A stretch of 64,000 nucleotides of DNA, taken from assembly GCA_030616775.1 (NCBI GenBank), contig JAUWWQ010000001.1, positions 113,419 to 177,418 of the forward strand. Direction: 5' to 3'. Under the pieces are notes generated by a model. It saw only the letters and a program-made list of their open reading frames with translations. It searched no databases and was not told where the DNA came from. Positions 37,029 through 45,599 of this stretch are shown one piece after another (position 1 is the first letter of the stretch; every line of letters starts with the position of its first letter). This stretch comes from Planctomycetota bacterium. GTDB lineage: Bacteria; Planctomycetota; Phycisphaerae; UBA1845. The translations under genes were made by a program, and so were the position numbers.

Positions 37029-37082
37029 TCAAAGTCTGCGACTTTGAGTGCAACGGAGCCGGCCGCCTTGTAAAAAGGCGGC
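37029..37082. repeat. Two adjacent perfect hairpins
   Basis: TCAAAGTC-TGC-GACTTTGA (37029-37047) and GCCGCCTT-GTAAA-AAGGCGGC (37062-37082), each with 8-bp perfect stems, 14 bp apart. They lie in an intergenic region and look like dispersed repeats; neither has a T-tract. Confidence 0.55.
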
Positions 37083-37521
37083 GCCGCGCCCGCGCAGTAA
37101 GAGAATCTGGGGGAATTGGCTCGCAGAGACAACCCCGCGGTCCGGAACGGCCCGCCAAAACCCGGCTTGAGGCCGCGAGGCGCTCTTTCCGCGAAAGGGG
37201 CGCACAAACAACACCTAAGCACCAAGCCGCGCGCATAACTCCCATGCTTGGTCGACGGACGACCTTACGTTATGCGACGAAACATGACCCTCGCGCCCGG
37301 TTTCGTTAGCCCGTTAAGCTCTCGGGCTCCTCGCACCTCGGTAAGCACCTCGCCTACAGGCCCCGACACACGGCGAGTCAGTCAGCCTGGAAGCAGTCAG
37401 GGCGCCCGGAACCACAACGGCTCCCGGGGCCCGGCAGTGTATGTCCACTCGCTACGTCCCCGACCAGCCACGCCTGGCTGTGCTGCCCTCAATGAGCACT
37501 CACGGTTGACAAGCCGCAGGA

Positions 37522-38127
37522 CTACAGATCGTCGAGGCCGGTATGGCAGACGCTGCAGTCTCTGGTACCATCGTCGTTCCGATCGTCGTGGCAGAACCAG
37601 CACCCGGTATCCGGGTTATGCATGGCGTCTTTCAGCACGGGTATGCCGCCCACGACCTCGTCTCGGTTGTGGCAGGTGTCGCAGCCGGTATCCAACCCTG
37701 CTCCTTCGTGATGGCACTGCGTACACCCAATCACCTGGTCAAATCTGTGGAAGTCGTGGTCGAATTCCGCGGTCTCGTAGACCTGCTCATTCACCACGCA
37801 CTCACCCGTTCCCGTATCGCAGAATTCACCTTCTTCGCAGTCGTCGTCCGAGGTGCAGCCGGTTGGCGCCAGTTCACACTCACCCGTATCCACGTTGCAG
37901 ACCTCTCCATCATCGCAGTCATCGTCTGAGGTGCAGGGTACGGCCGGCTCCCCGCACTGTCCGGTGGTCAGGTTGCAGACCTGATCACCGGGACAATCCG
38001 CGTCCGTCGTGCAGGGCGGTACCGGGGGAAACGGGCAACCCGTGCCGAAGAACATCAGACCGACGCAAAGCATACAGATCGCCGCTGAAACGACCGCAGC
38101 TTTGAGTTTTGCAGCGGAATTCTCCAT
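37522..38127 (-). CDS. Tetrahaem cytochrome c lipoprotein with Cys-rich repeats, 201 aa
   Basis: ATG 38127 follows AAGGAG by eight bases. A hydrophobic leader (AVVSAAICMLCVGLMFFGTGC) ends in a lipobox-like site. Three Cys/Asp-rich repeats follow (CTTDADCPGDQVCNLTTGQC, CTSDDDCDDGEVCNVDTGEC, CTSDDDCEEGEFCDTGTGEC), of the kind common in myxobacterial and planctomycete surface proteins. The C-terminal ~70 residues have four CxxCH motifs (CTQCH, CDTCH, CWFCH, CSVCH) with FDHDFHRFD before them, as in cytochrome c3/c7. It follows fdhE by 38 bp, so it is a likely periplasmic electron acceptor for the formate dehydrogenase. Confidence 0.8.
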   Translation of the reverse strand: MENSAAKLKAAVVSAAICMLCVGLMFFGTGCPFPPVPPCTTDADCPGDQVCNLTTGQCGEPAVPCTSDDDCDDGEVCNVDTGECELAPTGCTSDDDCEEGEFCDTGTGECVVNEQVYETAEFDHDFHRFDQVIGCTQCHHEGAGLDTGCDTCHNRDEVVGGIPVLKDAMHNPDTGCWFCHDDRNDDGTRDCSVCHTGLDDL

Positions 38128-38165
38128 CAGTTGAGCTCCTTGATTCTTCATCCAAGATTGAAACA

Positions 38166-39086
38166 TCATGCACAAACTTCCAACGGTGACAGGTTCTTGC
38201 CCTGGGCGATCACGTCAAGATGGGCTGCGGTGAGCAGCTCCAACCCGACATAAACCCGCCCGGAAATCCGGTCACCGTCAATAACCTTGATATAGCGATG
38301 ACAGCTCTTGCAAAAATCGATGCGCAATTCCGGTTCGTCGGAGGTAAACAAGTACTTGGCGTCACCGTCTTTCGTCGAACCACAGGCAGGGCACTTGAGC
38401 GCCGGGACGGCCCAACGCGAGGCGCAAAACGAGCAATGCATGAAACGCCGGGGGGCGGCGGTAATGCCTTCCTGACCAGTCTGCCCCTTGCAATACTCCA
38501 CCAGTCCTGGGACGCCGCCGCACACCGGACAGCAAAACCGTCTCCACTCCTCGAGATGATCCTGCAGCAGCCAACTCTCGGCTACCAGCTCCCAGTGCGG
38601 GAAGGTGACCGCTCGAGACAACGTAGCCAACACCGACTCGTCGATTCCGATCTTGCGGCTGGCATCTGCGACCAACTCCCACCGCTCGGGGCGCTGCTCC
38701 AAAAGCCAGGAAGCCGGCGCAAAGTCACCGGTCTTCTCGGCATGATCGATCTTCTCGACGGCTTCGCGCAGGACCTCGTTGCCCCGGCGAAAGACCTCCT
38801 TCATCTCCGTCCACAGGTCCAGCAACGATTGCGGCTTGACGCCCGGGTCGTAGCGCTGGATCAGCGGCGTGCCCTTGCGCAAAGATTCGCGCACTTGCTC
38901 AGCGCCCAGCTCCTCAGGATGAACCACCAGCCGATCCCGCCACTCGATCTGGCAGCGGAATACGGTGAGATAGAAGTCGAGCATCTCCCTGTAGGCGGGG
39001 CGGGCCTTGAGGATGGCCTCGGCCCGCCGGTTCAACGCCTTCAGGGCTGATCGATCGTTCCTGCCTGACGAGGCCGGTTTGCCCAT
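38166..39086 (-). CDS. fdhE: Formate dehydrogenase accessory protein FdhE
   Basis: Start at ATG 39086 (MGKPASSGRND) with GAGGGA seven bases upstream; a TTG at 39101 is possible. The C-terminal domain contains the FdhE cysteine pairs: CPVCGG, CSFCASRW, CPACGSTKDG and CKSCHRYIK, which fold as rubredoxin-like metal sites. FdhE is needed for assembly of TAT-exported respiratory formate dehydrogenases, binding the catalytic subunit. It lies 12 bp after the beta-subunit gene, consistent with one operon. Confidence 0.92.
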   Translation of the reverse strand: MGKPASSGRNDRSALKALNRRAEAILKARPAYREMLDFYLTVFRCQIEWRDRLVVHPEELGAEQVRESLRKGTPLIQRYDPGVKPQSLLDLWTEMKEVFRRGNEVLREAVEKIDHAEKTGDFAPASWLLEQRPERWELVADASRKIGIDESVLATLSRAVTFPHWELVAESWLLQDHLEEWRRFCCPVCGGVPGLVEYCKGQTGQEGITAAPRRFMHCSFCASRWAVPALKCPACGSTKDGDAKYLFTSDEPELRIDFCKSCHRYIKVIDGDRISGRVYVGLELLTAAHLDVIAQGKNLSPLEVCA

Positions 39087-39097
39087 CGCCTGGTCCC

Positions 39098-39775
39098 TCA
39101 ACCTTCCCGTGTGGAGAGGATGTAGTAGCTGGCCGGATCCGCCAAGAGAAGCAGCAGACGCACATCCCGTTTGTCCAGGATCGTGGCGTTCGGAAATCCG
39201 TCCGCTTTCACTTCCTCCAGCCGGGCCTCGGCCGTCGCGAGGATCTCATCGCGGTCGCCGAACGTCAGGGCGTCGGTGGGGCAGGCCTTCACGCAAGCCG
39301 GAAGCTCACCGTTGTGCACTCGATCGTAACACATGACGCACTTGTATAGCCGTCCGTCCGGCCCCTGGCGGGGGTTATCGAACGGGCAGGCCAACCGGAT
39401 CTTGCTGTAAGATTCGTCCTTCGTGCCTTCATTGAATATGACGGCCCCGGTCTCGGCGTCAATCGTGATCGAGCCTTCATGTTCGGCCGCCTGCTTGCAC
39501 GGCGCATCGATGCAGTGACGGCAGGAATTCCGCAAGAAGTCCCAGGCCAGCGTGCCGTCGGGCCGCTCCGTTTCCTTGAAACGGATAAGCGCCCAGCAGC
39601 ACCAAGCCAAATCGTGCGGATTCTCGTACGTCCCGCGGTTCGTAGTATGCACGGTGTCCAGTTCGTTCCACTGTTTACACGCCACCTGGCAGGACCGGCA
39701 AGCGATGCACTTGGTCGTATCGCACAGGTACGATTTTCCGTTCGACGGACCGGGTGCGATTATTTCCTGTGCCAT
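39098..39775 (-). CDS. fdhB: Formate dehydrogenase Fe-S (beta) subunit, 225 aa
   Basis: Four [4Fe-4S] cysteine groups: CDTTKCIACRSCQVACKQW, CRHCIDAPCKQAA, CPFDNP near residue 129, and CVMCYDRV with CVKACPTDAL. It is shorter than E. coli FdnH (294) and lacks a C-terminal membrane helix, so it is probably a soluble periplasmic partner carried across with the alpha subunit. No cytochrome b (FdnI) gene follows, so electrons probably pass to the tetrahaem lipoprotein or the Hmc-like complex. It begins 3 bp after the alpha-subunit stop. Confidence 0.9.
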   Translation of the reverse strand: MAQEIIAPGPSNGKSYLCDTTKCIACRSCQVACKQWNELDTVHTTNRGTYENPHDLAWCCWALIRFKETERPDGTLAWDFLRNSCRHCIDAPCKQAAEHEGSITIDAETGAVIFNEGTKDESYSKIRLACPFDNPRQGPDGRLYKCVMCYDRVHNGELPACVKACPTDALTFGDRDEILATAEARLEEVKADGFPNATILDKRDVRLLLLLADPASYYILSTREG

Positions 39776-39778
39776 GGT

Positions 39779-42700
39779 TTAGGCCTCCTTCTCAATATCG
39801 ACCATAAAGGCCTTGCTTTCGGGAATGCGCGTATTCGGGTCGCCCACGTTGGGGGTTAGGAGATTCCCGCTCGTTACGCGCGTGCTGTCCATAGCGGGAG
39901 CCACCCAACCGAAGCACCAGGGCACGCCGACCTGATGAACCGTTTGCCCTTGAATGGTGAACGGTTTGAAGCGTTTGGTGACGATGGCCACCGCCTGCAC
40001 TCCGTCGGTTTCGCGAGCGCTTTTGACGAGCACACGGTCACCGTTGGCGATACCCTTCTCCGCGGCCAGTTCCTCGGACATCTCGACGAACATCTCCGGC
40101 TGAAGCTCGTTGAGCCATGGAGTCCAGCGGGTCATCACGCCGGTCTGCCAGTGTTCGGTTAGCCGGTAGCTGGAGCAGACAATCGGATACTCCGTACCGC
40201 CCGGTGTGGCTACGGCGTTCATCTCCTCGGCTGGAGGTACATAAACCGCAGGGTTGAGCCGTTGGGCGTGCCCCATCGGATTGGCGGCAAGCGGTGACTC
40301 GAGCGGCTCGTAGTGCTCGGGCACCGGGCCGTCCTTCATCGGGCCGAAGATCTGGCCCACGCCATGCTGCCGCATGATGAACGGCAGGTAGGTTCCCTCC
40401 CTGTAGTTGCCGTCGGCATCCTTCAAAGGCACCGCGCCACCGTCGGGCACGTCGCCCTCCCATCTCTCACCAGTCCATGCGATCACCCTACGGCTCTCGT
40501 TCCAGGGAGTCCCCAGGACATCCACGCTTGCGCGGTTATAGATGATCCGCCGGTTGATCGGCCAGCACCAGGCCCACTCGGAGTTCAGACCGATCGGATC
40601 CGTTGCCGGATCGGAAGCAATCCGACGGGCCATGTTGTTGCCGTCCTCGTTGTAAGACTGGCAGTACAACCAGTTGCCCGAGGAGGTCGTCCCGTCTTCC
40701 GCGAGCAGGGTGAACTTTTCAACCAACCCGGTGGGATTACCCTCTTCATCGAGGTTGTATCCATTGATCTCCTTGGCCAGCATGACCGACGGGATATCCG
40801 GGCCATCGAAATAGTCCCACTTGAGCCCCAAGATCGAATCGGGGAACGTCGCAGCGCTGTCGGCTTCGTAGAGTGCCTTAACTGCCAGGAACAGCTCGTT
40901 CATGATCTCCGAGTCGGGCTTGGCCTTTTGATTCTCATCGTCGGGATTAACCGGCGGATCGACGGCCTTATAGCGCCACTGTGCCCATCGGCCGGAGTTG
41001 GTGATGCTGCCCTCCTTCTCGACCGAAGCGGCACACGGCAGCTCGAACACCTCAGTATTGATGTCGGCGGGGTTCATACCGGGCCCGCGCCAGAACTCGG
41101 CCGTCTCGGTCGGGTAAATGTTGACGCAGACCAGCCAGTCGAGCTTGGCCATGGCCTGCCGCACCTTGTTGGCGTTGCCGCTGCTGCACGCGGGGTTCTG
41201 GCCCCAGGCGAACATGCCCTTGACGGTCCCATTGTACATGGCATCGAACAGCGGCTGCCAGGCGTAGTTCACCCCGACGTCGATCTTCGGCAGCCAGTCG
41301 TAGCGGAAGTCGTTGTCAGGATTGGCGGCCGTACCGTACATGCTCTTGAGGAAGCTGGCCATGTACAGGGGTGTCTTCTTCCACCAGTTAAGGCTGCGCG
41401 GCTCACCCGTCGTCAGTGGGCGAGCCGACTCGTTGTACGTGGCAAGGTCGGTCCAGTTGTCCTGCGGGGTCTTCAGATATCCCGGCAGGATGTGGAACAG
41501 CAGGCAGTGGTCCGTGGAGCCCTGTACGTTCGATTCGCCGCGAAGTGCGTTGACGCCGCCGCCGGCCACGCCGATGTTCCCCAGCAGAAGCTGGATAATC
41601 GACATGGTGCGGATGTTCTGGGCGCCTACCGTGTGCTGCGTCCAGCCCATGGCGTACATGATCGTGCCAGCCTTGTCGGGCTGGTAGCAGTTGTCCACGT
41701 AAGCCTGATACACCTCCAGCAGCTTCTCCTGCGGCGTGCCGGTGATGCCGGAAACCATCTCCAGCGTGTAGCGCGAGTAGTGCGTCTTGAGAAACTGGTA
41801 TACACAGTTCGGGTCGTCCAGCGACCATTTGCCGTCGCCATCCACGGACTTGAGGATCTCACCGGCCCCGTCGGTCTGAAACGCCCAGGCGCCCTGGTCG
41901 TAAGTGTTGCCGGTTAAGCCGCTGAACACCCCGTCATCGAAGGAGAACTTGGTGCGATCCAGCAGGAAGCTGGCGTTGGTGTATTCCTTGACGTACTCGG
42001 TCTGGATGTGTTCCGTTCCGCCAATACCGCCGAGGATGTAGTTGATCATCCCGCCCAAGAAAGCGATGTCCGTGCCGCTGCGAAGCGGGGCGTAGATGTC
42101 CGCCACCGCGGACGTACGTGTGAAGCGCGGGTCCACGCTGATGAGCTTGGCCCCGCTTTCCCGCGCCCTATTCACCCATCGCATGGAGATAGGATGGTTC
42201 TCCGCCGCGTTGGACCCCATGACGATGATGACATCGCTGTTGCCGATGTCGATCCAGTGATTGGTCATGGCACCCCGCCCGAACGAAGTCGCCAAACTGG
42301 CGACAGTGGCGGAGTGTCAGTTCCGGGCCTGGTGTTCTATGTATACCAGGCCAAGTGCCCGCAGGAACTTCTGGTAAAGCCAGCACTCCTCATTGTCCAA
42401 CGCCGCGCTGCCCAGTGATCCGATGCCCGTCGTTCGATTGACCGTGTTGCCCTCGGCATTGGTGGTCTCGAACGTCGCATCGCGCGCGGTCTTGATGCGC
42501 TCCGCGATCATCGGGATGGCTTCCTCCCATGTCAGCTCCTGCCATTCCGTGGCCCCCGCGGCCCGATAGCGCACCGTCGTGAGGCGGTTTTCATTGTTGG
42601 CCATCTGATACAACGAGGACCCCTTCGAGCACGCCGTTCCCTGGTTGATCGGGTGCTCTGAGTCGCCCTCGATGTTGATGACCTTACCCCCCGAGGAGTG

Positions 42701-42886
42701 CACCACGAACCCGCAGCCCACGGCGCAGTATGGGCAGATGGTCCAGGTTTGGGTGGCCTCCTCGAGGTTCTTGCGCAGCTCCGCTGCGTGGGCCTCGACC
42801 GGGTACAGCGCGAAGCCCATCCCGGTGATGGCCACCCCCGCGGTGACCGCGGAGGTTTTTAGGAATTCTCTCCGTGTCAACAACAT
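39779..42886 (-). CDS. fdhA: Selenocysteine formate dehydrogenase alpha subunit (TAT-exported, Mo/W-bisMGD), 1035 aa with Sec190
   Basis: The gene reads through an in-frame TGA at 42317-42319. Upstream, 189 residues carry a TAT signal (LTRREFLKTSAVTAGVAI), the [4Fe-4S] cysteines 51, 54, 58 and 86, and end WLYQKFLRALGLVYIEHQARN. Downstream the same frame continues HSATVASLATSFGRGAMTNH. This junction matches E. coli FdnG (NQARV-U-HGPTVASLAPTFGR), so TGA encodes selenocysteine, the Mo/W ligand. Later molybdopterin-binding blocks are present (AMGWTQHTVGAQNIRTM; GVPWCFGW). AGGAGG lies five bases before ATG 42886. It oxidises formate to CO2 in the periplasm. Confidence 0.95.
42271..42319 (-). promoter_or_regulatory. 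Bacterial SECIS-like hairpin directing selenocysteine at the in-frame UGA
   Basis: From the UGA on, the mRNA can fold as an outer stem CACUCCGCC with GGCGGGGUG (one G-U pair) and an inner stem GUCGCC with GGCGAC, capped by a loop AGUUU 18 nt after the UGA. Position and small GU-containing loop resemble the E. coli fdnG SECIS. It should be bound by SelB with Sec-tRNA, encoded elsewhere. Confidence 0.75.
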
Positions 42887-43758
42887 TGGTACCTCCTAAT
42901 ATCTAAACTGGTCCATGAAAACACACGCTAATCGGCCAGTACGAATTCAAGGCCTGTAAACGCTAGTGGCGGTTCTTCCGTCGTATGGACTACGACAGGC
43001 GACGCCCCGATCAGCCGAACTGCGTGTCGTACCCTCCGATGGACGACACCGGGACAAGTGCGCTCGTAAACGAGCCGTTCGGTACCGACAACCGCGCCTA
43101 CCTAATCCACTTTGCTTTTGCCTAGAGCAAGCGGCGCACCAAACGCAATGCCAAAAAGACAGAACAATCCCGACGGCCGGAGCTGGGATCAGTCGCAACT
43201 GAAAAACTCAAGGAAACTGGCCTGGTCCGCACCGATCCTAGGCGCATTTTTATTGAGCGACTTCCGCGCAAGCCGCTTCACGCGCCCCCTCTCCGGTCAG
43301 GTGTCAGTATGGACGCCCACCGCAATCTCGTCAACCCCAAAATCCTCGAAGCCTGTGACAGCAAGGATCCTGCCTACTTTCGGGTGTCGGGGGCAATGGG
43401 GCCACCGAAGGCGGGTTTGAAGCGGGTCTAGAACCGTGCATCCCCCTGGTGGCGTGATATCATACCGAAAATGAGATTCAGCCTCAGCCAGTTCGCCCTG
43501 CCCAAGGTGGAAGAGAAACAGTGCTGACCCGGATTACCGTTCTGGAGAAGGAACAACGGCCAGCACGCTACTCAGAATCTCGGAAACGATGGGACTTGTC
43601 CTGCTGCCGTCTGGTGGATGCGCTGCTCCGCACCCTGTCGCACAGCAAGCTGTCGCGCAAGGCAAGAAGTATGTCATCCTGGTCGGGCACGGGGGCGATC
43701 CGTTCTCGCTTTTGGCGGAATGGACCCTGCCGCGTTAGAGTATAGCCGGTAGCGAGTA
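42887..43758. other. Divergent intergenic region between the formate dehydrogenase operon and fdhD
   Basis: About 870 bp. It includes the AGGAGG site of fdhA and must hold both promoters, but I see no convincing sigma70 or sigma54 pair. I looked for a tRNA-Sec (selC) here and did not find one. The frames present are short or motif-free. Confidence 0.4.
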
Positions 43759-44682
43759 ATGTCCGGCGGGAAAGGCCGGTCACGCGTTTTGGATACCGGT
43801 CCGGTGGAATCGATGCAGCCCGATCGTCTGACCAACGAACCGAATGACGAACTGGACGGCGTCTCCCCGGAAAAGGAAGCCGAAGCCACGGAGCAGACCA
43901 TCGAGTGGGCAATCCGTCGCTATCACAAGGTTCAAGGCCCAAGCGCCGTCAACGACAAGGTCGTCCGCGAGCAGCGCATCGAGCTGGTGATTAATGGAGT
44001 TCCGCTCCTGGCCATGCTGGCTTTGCCTCGTGATGTCGAGGCCCTGGCCGTGGGTTTTCTCGTCTCCGAAGGGCTGTGGCGTGATCGCATTAGGCTACCT
44101 GAGGTCCATTTCGACGCTCAGGCCGGCAAGGTGATGTGCGTCGGCCGCTTCGACGAGGACGCCGTAGAGACCATTCACCGCCGGTGGACTTTTGGCACGG
44201 GATGCGGCGGTGGAGGAACCGCTCGGGATCTATCGCTGTTGGACGAATGTCGCCCCATCGATAGCCGGTTTTCCGTGCGGGTTTCCCAACTGGTGGCGCT
44301 TGGCCGCGAGTTTCGCCAACAAAGTGTCCTTTATCGCATGACCGGCGGGGTGCATGCCTGTGGCATTTGCGACACTGACAGGCTTCTACTATTCGCCGAG
44401 GACATAGGCCGGCATAACGCCTTCGACAAGGTGGCCGGTATGGCATTGCAGCGCGGGTTGGATCTGTCTGACAAGATCGCAGTGACGACTGGTCGGCTCT
44501 CAGCGGAGATAGTGGCCAAGGTCATCGCCCACGGCTTGCCGGTGTTGGCATCGTCCTCGGCCCCAACGGCAATGGCCCTACAGTGGTCCCGCCGCTTCGG
44601 GTTGACGCTGGTAGGCTTTTTGCGTGGGGGGCGTATGAACGTCTACACCGGCTATCAGCGCGTGGCCGCTGACGATGGATGA
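43759..44682 (+). CDS. fdhD: Formate dehydrogenase accessory sulfurtransferase FdhD
   Basis: 307 residues; the first ~60 are a non-conserved polar head. Family blocks: VVREQRIELVINGVPLLAML, MALPRDVEALAVGFL-type segment, RMTGGVHACGICDTDRLLLF, EDIGRHNAFDKVAGMAL, TTGRLSAEIVAKVIAHGLPV and SSAPTAMAL. FdhD moves sulfur from IscS to the Mo/W cofactor of formate dehydrogenase. The loop that carries C-x-x-C in E. coli FdhD (Cys121/Cys124) here reads FGTGCGGGGTARD with one Cys, while a C-x-x-C appears instead in VHACGICD. Divergent from the formate dehydrogenase operon it serves. Confidence 0.93.
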   Translation: MSGGKGRSRVLDTGPVESMQPDRLTNEPNDELDGVSPEKEAEATEQTIEWAIRRYHKVQGPSAVNDKVVREQRIELVINGVPLLAMLALPRDVEALAVGFLVSEGLWRDRIRLPEVHFDAQAGKVMCVGRFDEDAVETIHRRWTFGTGCGGGGTARDLSLLDECRPIDSRFSVRVSQLVALGREFRQQSVLYRMTGGVHACGICDTDRLLLFAEDIGRHNAFDKVAGMALQRGLDLSDKIAVTTGRLSAEIVAKVIAHGLPVLASSSAPTAMALQWSRRFGLTLVGFLRGGRMNVYTGYQRVAADDG

Positions 44683-44774
44683 GTCCTCAGCTCTTAGCCG
44701 TCGGCAGACTGTCTGGGCGCTTGCTGAAAACCTGCGTTACCGGCTGCCGGCTGATAGCTGATAGATGACGGTTG

Positions 44775-45398
44775 ATGACTTCTTCACGAACCATACTGTC
44801 AGTGATTGGCCCGTGCTCAGGCTGTGGGAAGACTTTGTTCGTAACCCATCTGCTTCGGCACATTGAGCGACTGAGCTGCTTGAAGATCAGCCCGGCCTAT
44901 GATTGGCCGGAGGATTCCGAAGGTGGGCAGGTAGTTGGAGAAGACTTCTATTTAGAAGACTCGGCCCACCTCAATCGCCCCGGCAAAGACACCGCCGTGT
45001 ACCTGGCAGCCGGGGCCGAAGGCGTGCAAAGGCTTAGACACCGTCGAAAGGGCTTGGGACCGGGCCTTGCTGCCGCGCTGGAACGTCTCCCACCCGACAT
45101 TCCTATCGTGCTGGAGAGTTCCAGCGCCGTCCGGTTGATAAAGCCGGTGGCCGTGGTCCTGGTCGTCCGCCCAGCCCTCCACGAAATGAAGGCCGCCACA
45201 AGGGATGTCCTCACCTTTGTGACCGATTTGTTGATAAACGCGTCAGAGGATGAGCACTCGGCCGCTGCCGAAGCTGAGCGGCTTTGCGCGGATTTTCCCT
45301 TGCTTCAGCCGCAATACACCTTCTCAGCCGATCTCATTTCCGAGCCACCACCCGGCAAGATGCTGACCCGCTTGCGGGCCCTACTTACAATGGACTGA
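44775..45398 (+). CDS. P-loop NTPase, MobB-like, 207 aa
   Basis: Start at ATG 44775; a TTG at 44772 precedes it. The P-loop is SVIGPCSGCGKTLFVTHLLRH, followed by LKISPAYDWPEDSEGG where MobB proteins have K-H-H-type residues, and IPIVLESSSAVRLIKPVAVVLVVRP where MobB has its Walker B-like segment. MobB binds GTP and assists MobA in forming the guanine dinucleotide cofactor. A position 92 bp after fdhD supports a role in Mo/W-bisMGD maturation, but divergence leaves this uncertain. Confidence 0.6.
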   Translation: MTSSRTILSVIGPCSGCGKTLFVTHLLRHIERLSCLKISPAYDWPEDSEGGQVVGEDFYLEDSAHLNRPGKDTAVYLAAGAEGVQRLRHRRKGLGPGLAAALERLPPDIPIVLESSSAVRLIKPVAVVLVVRPALHEMKAATRDVLTFVTDLLINASEDEHSAAAEAERLCADFPLLQPQYTFSADLISEPPPGKMLTRLRALLTMD

Positions 45399-45599
45399 CG
45401 AAGCCGTGAGTCTGCATGATCAGATCGTCCGGCACCGTGGCTCGGTGGAGTCCTTCGAGTTCTTTAGGGCGCGGTGGCGCGGCGGGTGCCACGGCCAAGC
45501 GTAGCGCCGCCATGTAGACTGACGTTCAAGCGAACCATGCCGGCGCCTTGGGCTTGAGCATGCTGCCCGATCAGCGGCGATGCTGCGTTTCCAGGGTTC

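Larger units (their letters stand above)
36788..37521. other. Long intergenic region upstream of the Hmc-like operon
   Basis: About 735 bp with no gene I can support; long GC-rich frames here are Arg-rich and without motifs. It contains a promoter candidate facing the Hmc-like genes and two hairpins, listed separately. Confidence 0.5.

Noticed and set aside
36812..37309. A 165-codon plus-strand ORF upstream of the Hmc-like operon
   Set aside because: Arg/Pro-rich translation without motifs, spanning palindromes and a promoter candidate; typical of a spurious GC-rich frame.
42887..43758. Possible selC (tRNA-Sec) near the selenoprotein gene
   Set aside because: No long-acceptor tRNA with a TCA anticodon was found on either strand in this gap.
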